A DNA stretch of 64,000 nt from assembly GCA_039029535.1 (NCBI GenBank), contig JBCCFW010000013.1, forward strand, positions 19,501 to 83,500. Direction: 5' to 3'. The stretch comes from JBCCFW01 sp039029535 (GTDB taxonomy: Bacteria; Acidobacteriota; JBCCFW01). The translations under genes were made by a program, and so were the position numbers. Under the pieces are notes generated by a model. That model searched no databases and had not been told where the DNA came from. It was given only the letters and a program-made list of their open reading frames with translations. Position 1 is the first letter of the stretch; each line of letters opens with the position of its first letter. Below are positions 1 to 8,579 of this stretch, in pieces.

Positions 1-1047
1 GAACAGCTCGGCCAGTCCGGGCAGGAGACGGCGGCAGGCAGACAGCTCGGCGGGCGTCGCCTCCGCCACGATGCGCAGCTCGCCGGCCTCCATCCAGGGC
101 TTGAGGAAGGCCGCGATGCCGTCGCCTGCGTTGCTGCCACCGACTCGCACGATCTCGAGCAGGCTGTCGAGGCAGAGGACGCCGTCGATGGACTGCAGCC
201 CCTTGACCACCTCTTCGAGCCGCTCTTGCCACTCGCCCAGGTACTTCATGCCGGCGATGAGCTGACCGGCTCCCGTGAACCAGAAGTCAGGCGTCACCCG
301 ACGCTCCCGTGATCGTGCCTTCTGACCGAGTCGGCGCACGGCCTCGGCGAGCACCGTCGTCTTGCCACAGCCGGGCTCGCCGAGGAGCAGGATGTTGCTG
401 CGGCCCTCGAGCCGTTCGACGAGGCTGGCCACCTCGTCGTCTCGCTGCCAGGCCGTCGAGTAGAGACGACGGAAGCGCCGACTGCCCACGAGCTCGGCGA
501 CCTGCTCGAGCACCTGCGGGTGCTCGGGTCTCACCGCACGTCGCTCGGCCTGCTTGCGGGGCCGGATGACGAGCTCGTGCAGCGACCAGCGTCGTGGCGG
601 GAGGCGCGGCACGAGCTCGGCAGGAGTCGAGCCCTGCAAGCTGCGCTGCACCGTGTGGTTCACGAGCTCCTTGAGCGAGCTCTCGTCGTGGTAGGAAAAC
701 TCGGTGCCGAAGGTGGGCAGACAGGCGAGTCGGCCGCCGTCCTCGAGACTCCCGTGCACGCAGGGCACGCGAACGGTGACCGAGTCCGGCCACGGGTGGC
801 GGCGAGACTCCATCTCGTACTCCGGTCGGATGGGCACCGAGAACACGACCAGCTCGGCGTCCTCGAGATCGGGGGTGAGCTCGGCTGGGCCGCCCTGGCT
901 CCAGCGCAGGAGATCGCGAAGCTGCCCGAGGACGTCCTCGGGCGATCGACCCACGGCGCCGCAGGCGTGCCAGGCCTCCACGAGACGACCGGTGAAGGCA
1001 CCCGACCAGTCCTCCCAGACGAGGACGGGGAAGCGTTCGGTGCTCAT
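1..1047 (-). CDS. Clp/HSP100-like AAA+ ATPase, third of three (3' end outside window)
   Basis: The reading frame is open from an ATG at 1047 to the window edge (349 codons). It starts in an ATGA overlap with the stop of the gene before it, so it belongs to the same operon. Residues 1-190 are a family-specific N-terminal domain. The first AAA+ module has Walker A GEPGCGKT at 223-230. A stretch with AGMKYLGEWQERL at about 265-277 matches the pore-loop region of ClpA/ClpB-type first nucleotide-binding domains. Walker B reads LCLDS (291-295), with serine where the catalytic glutamate is expected, so hydrolysis at this site is doubtful. The second AAA+ module should lie to the left of the window. 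By family it should be an ATP-driven unfoldase or remodeller in the cytoplasm, probably acting with its two paralogous neighbours. Substrate unknown. Confidence 0.85.
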   Translation of the reverse strand, partial: MSTERFPVLVWEDWSGAFTGRLVEAWHACGAVGRSPEDVLGQLRDLLRWSQGGPAELTPDLEDAELVVFSVPIRPEYEMESRRHPWPDSVTVRVPCVHGSLEDGGRLACLPTFGTEFSYHDESSLKELVNHTVQRSLQGSTPAELVPRLPPRRWSLHELVIRPRKQAERRAVRPEHPQVLEQVAELVGSRRFRRLYSTAWQRDDEVASLVERLEGRSNILLLGEPGCGKTTVLAEAVRRLGQKARSRERRVTPDFWFTGAGQLIAGMKYLGEWQERLEEVVKGLQSIDGVLCLDSLLEIVRVGGSNAGDGIAAFLKPWMEAGELRIVAEATPAELSACRRLLPGLAELF

Positions 1048-4000
1048 GACGTCTCCTCCGGCGAGGGAGCCTCGGCGTTGCTGAGCCTCGGGAGCTCGTC
1101 GGGCCAGGAGTGACGGGCGGCGTGGAGCCGACGCAGGTCACCTGCGTCGGGGAATCCGGAGCGGACGGCCAGCCCCGACACGACGTCGAGGCAGGCACCG
1201 GCCGGGTCGTGGAAGCGGAGGAGGGGCGCGAGAGCGAAGGGGTTCTCTTCCTCGGAGCGGGTGGCGGCGCTTCGGAGTGATTCGACCAGCCGCCGCGGAG
1301 TCTCGTCTCCCAAGGGACGGACGACGACCTGAATGAGGGTCAGCGTGCCGTTGGCATCGAGCACGACGTGCGTGCCTTCTTCCTTGCGAGCGGAGCGGAG
1401 GGCACGCCAGCCTCGCAGAGCGATGGCCGGGTGCTCGGCGTCGATTGCGAAGGTCTCAGGCTCCAGGTCGAAGGCCTGGCTCAGGCTGTCGGCGAGTCGG
1501 TCTCGCAGCGTGAGCAGTGACTCCGATGGCGACCCGATGGCGCGGAGAGCGAGAACGGCGTCGCCATCGTCACGACGCACGTGAGCCACGTCGTCGCGCA
1601 AGGCCGCGACGGCCCGAGCGAGCTGTTGCAGGCGTCCCTCCAGCGTCAGGCTCTGCGGTGACGTCGTCACGAGCTGACGGAGGAAGACCCGGGGGTCCGG
1701 CGCCTTGAAGAGTGCCATCACGAGGTCTTCGGGCGCGCCCTCCGGCACGTGGAGACGGCCACGAGTCGTGACGGGCGTGCGCTGCGCATCGACGCGACGC
1801 GAGCGGCTCGCGATGACGGCCTCTCGCAAGCCGTCGGCCAGCCGCCGCAGGCGGGCGAGCTCGTCGCGCACGAGGAAGTAGGCCTCTTGCGCGGGGCCGA
1901 TGTCCTCGCTGCTGAAGGTGCCCTCGGGACGCAGCGGCGCGATGGTGCCCTCGAGAGAGGCAAGTGCCTTCTCCAGACGGTCGAGAACCCGGTGGCCGTT
2001 GCTCCAGTCGACGAGCTCGGGCGAGCTGACGAGAGGCTTGGCCGGGCTCAGGGCATCGACCTGCACCTGGAGCTCCTTGCCGGCGGCCAGCACGCGGACG
2101 AGCGTGGGCTGAGCGCGGCTGATGCCGGCGAGCCGCTCGGCCAGGGGGCTGGCGATGCGTTGCTCGACGGCGCGCTTGAGGGCCCGTGCGCCGAGGCTGG
2201 GATCGAAGGCCGCGTCGATGACCAGCTCGAGCGCCCTCGGGTGGACCTCGAGCAAGGTGCGTCGTCGCCGGAGACCGGGCCGCTGGAAGACGTCGTCGAT
2301 GCGACGTCGAGCGACCTGCGCGACGGTCTCGCGGTCCAGCGATCGGAAGGGGACCAGGCGATCGAGTCGGTTGAACAGCTCCGGTCGGAAGAAGCGCTCG
2401 GCGGCTCGTCGGTAGGTCAGGCTCCGGTCCGTGTTCTCGGAGTCGAAGCCCAGGCTGCTCGACGCTTCTCGCGCGCCGAGGTTGGAGGTGAGCACGACGA
2501 TGCAGTTGGTGAAGTCGGCCGTGCGACCCCTCGCGTCGGTGAGCCGACCGTCCTCGAGGAGTTGGAGCAGCAGGTCGAACACGGGAGCTGCGGCCTTCTC
2601 GATCTCGTCGAGCAGGACGACCGCGAAGGGCTGACGCTGCACCGCCGAGGTGAGCAAGCCTTCCGGCTGATGGAAGGTGCCGATGAGACGGTCCACCGCA
2701 TCGAAGCCGATGAGCTCGTTCATGTCGAAGCGGTGCATCCGGTCGGGGTCGCCGAACAGGTGACGCGCGAGAGCCTTGGCCGCCTGGGTCTTGCCGACCC
2801 CGGTCGGTCCGAGGAAGAGCAGCGAGGCCAGCGGTCGACCGGGGTCGTCGAGACGCGCGCGGGCGATGGAGAGTGCGTCGGTGAGCGCGGCCACCGCCTC
2901 GGGTTGGCCGAGCAGGTCGCGCTCGAGTGACTCCTCGATGTCGCGTCGCTTCGATCGCTCGCGCGTGTCGAGGAAGCCCACCGTCAGGCCGGAGCTCCGC
3001 TGGAACTCGCTCAGCACGCGGTCGCGGTCGACGTCCTCGCGACGGGAGCGCAGCGCCAGCGGCCGCAAGAGGGAGGCGGCCTTGCCGGGGAACGCCTGCT
3101 GACGCAGGTAGCGACGGCACAGGTCGACCACGAGTGGGAGGACATCGGGCGCGAAGCGACAGCGATGCTCGTCTTCGAGCTGCTGGATGACCTGGACCAG
3201 CATGCGGTGGACGTCGTCGAGCTCGGGCTCGCGCACGCGGATGACGTGGAGCTGATCGACCAGGCCGCGGTCGCGCTCGCGCAGCACGGCCAGCTCGTTC
3301 TCGGTCATCTCCAGCAGCAGGAACAGCTCGCCCCGCTCGACGTGGGGTCGGAGCACGTCGCCCACGCTGAGCTGAGATTCGGCCGACACGCCGGCGAGAT
3401 AGAGACCGAGAGGGTCGTCCACGTAGAGGACGTCGCGACGCTTCCGAGCATGGTCGAGGATGGCCATGAGCCGCTCCTCCCACTGACCGACGTACGACAT
3501 CCCCGAGATGAGCCGAGGCGGCGAGAGGAACCACGTCCGTCGACGGTTCATTCCTCGGTCGCGATTGTCGGAGGCGAGGAGCCGCCGTCGCAGCCGTTCA
3601 TGGACGATGGCGGTCTTGCCTGCCTTCGGAGGGCCGACCAGCGCCACTGCCCGACGCTCGCGACCGCTCAGGACGTCATCGAGCTCGGTCACCTCGCGCT
3701 CGCGGAGCAGGGCGGGCTCGAGCTCGTCGAGGGAGAGCCGGCTGAGGCAGCGGCCGACGGACTCCAGCTCCGCCGCTCCGTCGAGCGGCCCCGACGAGCC
3801 CATGAGCAGGAAGCGCGGTCGCTCCGGCTTCGCCTGGATGCGGGCGTGGAGCCGGAGCTCCAGCTCTGTCGTCGTCACCCAGGTCTTGCGACGAGGGAGG
3901 ATGCTGTCGGGCTCGAAGCTCGGCCGGCGGTGCTGCATCCGACGCAGCCAGGCCGTCAGCGTCTCGGTCGCGCGTTCCTTCAGGTCCTCGCCCCGACGCA

Positions 4001-4340
4001 GGAGAAACCACTCGTCGGGGACGGCCGGCGTGAAGGCGACGCGTCCGGGGCGAGCGTTGAAGACCACGAAGAGGAACTTGCCGCGCAAGGTCTGCCGCGA
4101 CAGCTCGAGCTGGAGGTCGAGCTGCTTCGTGCGCAGGTCCGGGGCGAACAGGCGACGCGCGAGGTCGTCGTGATCGAGCTCGCGCTCCTTGGCCGTGAGC
4201 AGGCGACGCAGCTCACCGGTGACCTGATTCACCGCCCGACGCAGCAGGCGTGAGCACGACACCGGGTCCCTGGCAAAGAGCGGACGCACGAAGTGGAGGT
4301 TGTCGGCCTGCTCCACCAGGAGGGGGATCTCGACCCTCAT
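1044..4340 (-). CDS. Clp/HSP100-like double AAA+ ATPase, second of three
   Basis: 1098 residues. The N-terminal domain (1-225) is unlike the ClpA/B N-domain. AAA+ module 1 has Walker A GPPKAGKT (236-243) and Walker B VLYVDDP (304-310), with Asp replacing the catalytic Glu. Module 2 is canonical: Walker A GPTGVGKT (511-518), Walker B VVLLDEIEK with D578 and E579, sensor 1 LTSNLG, and RPELFNRLD before the small lid domain. About 300 further residues follow, which ClpA/ClpB lack. They contain a helical part and then ALRSARKEEGTHVVL, which resembles the core of peptide chain release factors (see findings). The start overlaps the previous stop as ATGA and the stop overlaps the next start as ATGA, so the three genes should be translationally coupled. 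Inferred: a cytoplasmic ATP-dependent remodelling machine, possibly a hetero-oligomer with its neighbours. Confidence 0.9.
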   Translation of the reverse strand: MRVEIPLLVEQADNLHFVRPLFARDPVSCSRLLRRAVNQVTGELRRLLTAKERELDHDDLARRLFAPDLRTKQLDLQLELSRQTLRGKFLFVVFNARPGRVAFTPAVPDEWFLLRRGEDLKERATETLTAWLRRMQHRRPSFEPDSILPRRKTWVTTTELELRLHARIQAKPERPRFLLMGSSGPLDGAAELESVGRCLSRLSLDELEPALLREREVTELDDVLSGRERRAVALVGPPKAGKTAIVHERLRRRLLASDNRDRGMNRRRTWFLSPPRLISGMSYVGQWEERLMAILDHARKRRDVLYVDDPLGLYLAGVSAESQLSVGDVLRPHVERGELFLLLEMTENELAVLRERDRGLVDQLHVIRVREPELDDVHRMLVQVIQQLEDEHRCRFAPDVLPLVVDLCRRYLRQQAFPGKAASLLRPLALRSRREDVDRDRVLSEFQRSSGLTVGFLDTRERSKRRDIEESLERDLLGQPEAVAALTDALSIARARLDDPGRPLASLLFLGPTGVGKTQAAKALARHLFGDPDRMHRFDMNELIGFDAVDRLIGTFHQPEGLLTSAVQRQPFAVVLLDEIEKAAAPVFDLLLQLLEDGRLTDARGRTADFTNCIVVLTSNLGAREASSSLGFDSENTDRSLTYRRAAERFFRPELFNRLDRLVPFRSLDRETVAQVARRRIDDVFQRPGLRRRRTLLEVHPRALELVIDAAFDPSLGARALKRAVEQRIASPLAERLAGISRAQPTLVRVLAAGKELQVQVDALSPAKPLVSSPELVDWSNGHRVLDRLEKALASLEGTIAPLRPEGTFSSEDIGPAQEAYFLVRDELARLRRLADGLREAVIASRSRRVDAQRTPVTTRGRLHVPEGAPEDLVMALFKAPDPRVFLRQLVTTSPQSLTLEGRLQQLARAVAALRDDVAHVRRDDGDAVLALRAIGSPSESLLTLRDRLADSLSQAFDLEPETFAIDAEHPAIALRGWRALRSARKEEGTHVVLDANGTLTLIQVVVRPLGDETPRRLVESLRSAATRSEEENPFALAPLLRFHDPAGACLDVVSGLAVRSGFPDAGDLRRLHAARHSWPDELPRLSNAEAPSPEETS

Positions 4341-7300
4341 GACGGGTCACCGTCGGTGGACTTCGTCTTGCCGAGCATGACGTCGAGCCGGTGGCGCAGC
4401 CGCGCGCGGATCGCCGGCGCCAGCGCCTGGTCGATCGCCCGACCCGACCAGGTGAAGCGTCGGTCGAGGACGCGCGACATCAGCAGGCGGCGGCCGAAGA
4501 ACCACTGCTGGACCGGCTTGCGCACGGCCATGTCCCGGTAGTCGATGTCGTCGGGGAGCTCTTCCAGCTTCAGCGTGGCAGGTGGTCGAGCCGCCAAGCA
4601 CCGGATCGCGCAGGGGCTGGCGTGCTCCTCCGTGGCGGGGAGGATGGTGTGGGTGCCCTCCTCCCCGCTCAGCCAGGCGACGGCGCGCGGGCCCTGGACC
4701 TCGAGGGCGAGGGCCTCGGCCTGCGAGCCGAGCTGCACGGGGCTCTCGACCCTCTCGCGGTCGAAGGCGCCGGGCTTCTTCCCCTCGACATAGGCGTGGG
4801 CCACGACCTCGAAGCCGAGCGAGCGGAGGGCCGCCTCGTAGGCCAGCACGACCATCCGCCGGCAGGAGTGGTTCGGCGAGAGGAAGGTGAGGGTCGTGAG
4901 CGCCGGGTCGTCCAGGCCGCGGCCGAGGAGATCGAGCTGCTGGTCGCGAAGACGAGAGCGAAAACCGTCGACCTCGCCGAGGAGCTCCGACGACGGCTCG
5001 TCACGGCGGGCCAGGGCGAGCCAGGCGTCGGCCTCGAGCTCCCGCGCCTCCATGCTCAGCTCCGCCAGCCCACCGAGCAGGGCGTCGAAACGATGGAGAC
5101 GCAGCTCGTCCTGCTGCTCGTCGGGGCTCATGGGACGACGACGTCGGGCCACGTCGCGTCGCACCCGGTCGACGCTGCGCGCGACGATCCAGCGCTCGTT
5201 CTGGAGGTCGCTCACCTCATCGCAGCGATGGAGCGACTGGACGTCACGACGCAGGTCGGTCACGGCGCCGGCCGGGCCGAGGTGACGACGCCGACGCGCT
5301 TCCGGGTCGATCGGTCGCCCCTTGTCGTCGAGCAGGCCACGAACCTCGACCTTCAGCTCTCCATCGACGAGCTCGAAGCTCGCGCGCATGGGTCGATCGC
5401 CGGGCTGCTCGTTGAGCGCGTCGGCCAGGGGAGCCAGCACGCTCCGTTCGATCCGTCGTCGCAGGGGACGGGCGCCGAAGCGCGGATCGTGGCCGTGCTC
5501 GGCCAACCACTCGGCCACGCCGTCACCGACGTGGAGGTCGACGCCGCGGTGCTCGATCCCGTCGCGGAAGACGAGCCCGGCGAGCTGCTCGTGGGCGATG
5601 CGCTCGACGTCCTCGCGCGTGAGCGAGCGGAAGGGGACGACGCGATCCAGTCGATTGAACAGCTCGGGTCGGAGGTAACGGCGGACTTCCTCGACGAAGT
5701 GGCGGCGAGCGCCGCTCTTGTCGGAGCCACCGTCGGTGAAGCCGGTGCGAGTGCCCCGGAGCGAGTCCGTGCCGAGGTTGGAGGTGAGGATGACCACCGC
5801 GCTCGAGAAGTCAGCGACCTGGCCGAGCCCGTCGGTGAGCCGGCCCTCGCCCAGCACCTGGAGGAGGAGATCGAAGATGCGGCTGTCGGCCTTCTCGATC
5901 TCGTCGAGGAGGACCACGCTGAACGGCTGTTCGCGGACGGCCGAGGTCAGCAGGCCAGCCTTCCCGAAGAGCCCGCCGGTGAGCCGTTCGAGCGAGGGGC
6001 CGTCGGCGTACTCGCTCATGTCGAAGCGCACCATCCGGTCGGCGCTCGAGAAGAGGTACTCCGCGAGCCGACGCGCGATCTCGGTCTTGCCGACTCCCGT
6101 CGGGCCCACGAAGAGCAGTGACGCCAGCGGCTGCCGCGGTCGACCGAGATCGGTCTTGGCGCGGGCGAGGAGATCGATGACGAGGTCGACCGCCTCGTCC
6201 TGCCCGATGATGCGCTGGTCGAACCAGCGGCGTGCCCGATCGAGATCGAGCGGTGCGTCGTCGTCGAGCATGAAGAGCGGCAGGCCGGTTTCACGCGAGA
6301 AGAGCTCGGTGGCCGTGGAGGCGGTCATCCGATCGTCGGCACCGCGGGCGAGGTCGCGCGCGAAGCGCAGCGGCCGACCGGGCCAGCAGGAGCTGCGGGC
6401 ATGACGACGATGGAGACGCTCGATGGTGGGGACGACGTCGGGGTCGAGCGCGACCTGGTAGGCCCGCGCCCAGGCCTCGCTGCGAGCGGTGAGGATGGCC
6501 CGACCCTGCTCGGGACTCGGCTCCGGCACGTCGAGCCGGACGAGGGCGTTGAGGAGCTGGGGATCGTTGCGCTCGATGAGGGGGAGCTGCTCGGGCGTGC
6601 ACTCCAGGACCGCGAGCATCTCGCCCCGCTGCATGGCGGGACGGAGATACGACGCGACGCTCTGGGCGTTGCCGACGTGCTGGCCCACGCCCAGGAGCTC
6701 CATGACGTTGCCGAGATGGAGGATGGCGTCGGTGCGGGCCGTCTCGGCGACGAGGGCGCGGCAGCGCTCCTGCCACTCGCCGAAGCCGGTCATCCCGGCG
6801 ACGATGCGAGCGCCGCTGGTCGCCCAAAACTTCCGGGCGCCGAAGCCGAGGTCGCGACGTCGGCGGAACAGCTCGTGGAGCAGCGCGGTCTTGCCCACGC
6901 CGGTGGGACCCACGAGCAGGACGCTGCTGGTCTCGTCCCCCGAGAGGAGGTCGGCCAACCGCAGGACCAGGTCGTCGCGCTCCAGGGCGGGTTCGCGGGC
7001 GAGCCGACGCAGGTCGGTAGCGACTCGCTCGAGCTCGGACTTCTTCTTCGGCTCGTCGTCGGTCCAGTTCCGCTCTGCGCGCTCCTTGGGGCTGGCCAGC
7101 GAGGCTGCGACCCGGGAGCGATTCAGCGTGGGCTCGTCTCCGCGGAGCAGCAGGCTCAGCTCGCGCAATGAGCGGAGAGCGCCGTGACGGCTCAGCGCGG
7201 CGCGGATCTCACGTGGGAGCCGCAGCTCGAGCTCCTCCTCGTTCTTGCCCACGACGTGGATGTCGAGGGTCGGGACGATGGCCAGGGACAGCTCGCCCTG

Positions 7301-7573
7301 ACGCCAGCGGACGACGTCCAGGTCGAGGGTGAGCGGCTCGGGCCAGGCGGGCGTGGTCTCGTTGGGCGTGAGCTCGATCGTGTACGCGATCAGCTCGGTC
7401 TCGAGGGGGCCGTGCCGGCGATGGACCTCGTCGAGGGGGACGCGCTCGAGCCAGCGGACGCAGAGCTTCCGCAACGCGTGAACGACCGACTCCTCGTCGG
7501 CGCCCACGCGGGAGAGCTCGGGAAAGCCCGTCGCCTTGGCGTGCACCGCCCCGCTCTCGAGGCGGCGGTGCAC
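4337..7573 (-). CDS. Clp/HSP100-like double AAA+ ATPase, first of three
   Basis: 1078 residues from the GTG at 7573, but the real start is probably further up. In the same frame the DNA upstream encodes REHGFDLVVVHRRLES, which lines up with the N-termini of the two sister proteins (FPVLVWEDW in the third). There is no ATG, GTG or TTG there, only an ATC at 7603 placed four bases after GGAGGGG. Module 1 has Walker A GPTGVGKT (222-229), while the Walker B position reads AILHLGNV with both acidic residues lost. Module 2 is intact: GPTGVGKT (490-497), VVLLDEIEKAD (D557, E558), LTSNLG. The C-terminal 300 residues include EVQGPRAVAWLSGEEGTHTI, similar to the PCRF domain of release factors. It heads the three-gene overlapping operon. 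The ATPase assignment is secure, the role is not. Confidence 0.88.
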   Translation of the reverse strand: MHRRLESGAVHAKATGFPELSRVGADEESVVHALRKLCVRWLERVPLDEVHRRHGPLETELIAYTIELTPNETTPAWPEPLTLDLDVVRWRQGELSLAIVPTLDIHVVGKNEEELELRLPREIRAALSRHGALRSLRELSLLLRGDEPTLNRSRVAASLASPKERAERNWTDDEPKKKSELERVATDLRRLAREPALERDDLVLRLADLLSGDETSSVLLVGPTGVGKTALLHELFRRRRDLGFGARKFWATSGARIVAGMTGFGEWQERCRALVAETARTDAILHLGNVMELLGVGQHVGNAQSVASYLRPAMQRGEMLAVLECTPEQLPLIERNDPQLLNALVRLDVPEPSPEQGRAILTARSEAWARAYQVALDPDVVPTIERLHRRHARSSCWPGRPLRFARDLARGADDRMTASTATELFSRETGLPLFMLDDDAPLDLDRARRWFDQRIIGQDEAVDLVIDLLARAKTDLGRPRQPLASLLFVGPTGVGKTEIARRLAEYLFSSADRMVRFDMSEYADGPSLERLTGGLFGKAGLLTSAVREQPFSVVLLDEIEKADSRIFDLLLQVLGEGRLTDGLGQVADFSSAVVILTSNLGTDSLRGTRTGFTDGGSDKSGARRHFVEEVRRYLRPELFNRLDRVVPFRSLTREDVERIAHEQLAGLVFRDGIEHRGVDLHVGDGVAEWLAEHGHDPRFGARPLRRRIERSVLAPLADALNEQPGDRPMRASFELVDGELKVEVRGLLDDKGRPIDPEARRRRHLGPAGAVTDLRRDVQSLHRCDEVSDLQNERWIVARSVDRVRRDVARRRRPMSPDEQQDELRLHRFDALLGGLAELSMEARELEADAWLALARRDEPSSELLGEVDGFRSRLRDQQLDLLGRGLDDPALTTLTFLSPNHSCRRMVVLAYEAALRSLGFEVVAHAYVEGKKPGAFDRERVESPVQLGSQAEALALEVQGPRAVAWLSGEEGTHTILPATEEHASPCAIRCLAARPPATLKLEELPDDIDYRDMAVRKPVQQWFFGRRLLMSRVLDRRFTWSGRAIDQALAPAIRARLRHRLDVMLGKTKSTDGDPS

Positions 7574-7600
7574 GACGACGAGATCGAAGCCGTGTTCGCG

Positions 7601-7614
7601 GATGGGTCCCCTCC
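7601..7614 (-). promoter_or_regulatory. Ribosome binding site in front of a possible ATC start
   Basis: GGAGGGG (7614-7608) followed after ACCC by ATC (7603-7601), in frame with the ATPase gene. The conventional GTG at 7573 has no Shine-Dalgarno sequence in front of it. This pair would add ten residues and restore the conserved N-terminus. ATC starts are rare, so a sequencing error (ATG read as ATC) is the alternative. Confidence 0.45.
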
Positions 7615-7705
7615 AGGCCCTGGCCGTCGGAGCGACCGTCCGACGAAGCCGAGCATCATGCCGTGTCCGCGCCGTTCGTGCTCGTTTGAGTGAGCAGGAG
7701 GAGGG

Positions 7706-8488
7706 TCAGCCGCCCAGGTGACGGCTCAGCAGTAGGTGGAGTGTCATGCCTTGCAGGGTCACGACGTCGGACCGGATCGTCGGCAGGCCCTCCCGACGCA
7801 GCTCGAAGTGGACGTCGAGGGATTCCCGCCAGCGCAGGCCCTGACGCAGTTCCTCGAGCTCGTGGATCGGCAGGCCGGGCAGGTGATCGCCGAGGTCCAC
7901 GACACCACGGACCCGGTCGTCCGGTCGCACGCGGAGGGGGAGATGCTCGTGGAGATGACGCAGGTCGACGTAGCTCAGCCGGAGCTCGTGCCGGTGGTCG
8001 ACGACGAGGGTCAGCAGGCTCGTCCAGGGCACGCGGGGGCAGATCACGTCGGGAATGACGAGGGTGTCCGTGCCGTGGTTCTCGAGGACCAGGCCGACGG
8101 TGGCCGGAGCGTGGCCGCTGCGGGCGCGGAGGACGAGGGTCTCTCGATCCTGGAGGCTGTCGAAGAGGGGACGCTCCAGTCGGCGGAGCAGCTCGCGGAC
8201 CGTCGTCTCGTCGGAGGCCCGCACGACCAGCGTGTAGTCGAGACGCAGCGAGCAGGCGGGGTAGCAGCCCTCGCAGACCGGGACGTCGTGAGCGGGCACG
8301 TCGAGGCGGATCGGCTCGAGGTCCCTCTCCACGAGCATGCGACGCACGGATGATGGTGCGAGCCCGTTGTCTCCCAGGCATTGACGGGAGTCCCAGGTGA
8401 GGGGGACCTCGACGGGGACCACCCCGGGATCCGCCGATCGACAGGCCAGCAGGGGGAGGAGGAAGAAGGGGAGGAACCGAGCGGACAT
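7706..8488 (-). CDS. Exported lipoprotein of unknown function
   Basis: 260 residues. The N-terminus MSARFLPFFLLPLLAC is a signal peptide ending in a lipobox (LLAC, Cys16), so the mature protein should be acylated and anchored in a membrane on the periplasmic side. The mature part has a cysteine cluster VCEGCYPAC around residue 70 and no transmembrane segment. A stretch GLVLENHGTDTLVIPDVICP looks like one beta-sandwich strand pair. I do not recognise the family. It ends about 100-130 bp before the first Clp-like gene on the same strand and could be in the same transcription unit. Upstream it is divergent from the beta-helix gene, with about 90 bp between the two starts. Confidence 0.8.
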   Translation of the reverse strand: MSARFLPFFLLPLLACRSADPGVVPVEVPLTWDSRQCLGDNGLAPSSVRRMLVERDLEPIRLDVPAHDVPVCEGCYPACSLRLDYTLVVRASDETTVRELLRRLERPLFDSLQDRETLVLRARSGHAPATVGLVLENHGTDTLVIPDVICPRVPWTSLLTLVVDHRHELRLSYVDLRHLHEHLPLRVRPDDRVRGVVDLGDHLPGLPIHELEELRQGLRWRESLDVHFELRREGLPTIRSDVVTLQGMTLHLLLSRHLGG

Positions 8489-8579
8489 GATTGACGTTAG
8501 ATCCTATACATCCCTAAGCCATCGTCTTTCGTTCGAATCGGCGCGCGCCGGACGCGGCGCTCGCCCCGAGTCGATCCCC

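Noticed and set aside
8489..8579. Divergent promoter from TTGACG and TATACAT between the lipoprotein and beta-helix genes
   Set aside because: The spacing between the two boxes is far too short for a sigma-70 promoter; no reliable pair could be assigned.
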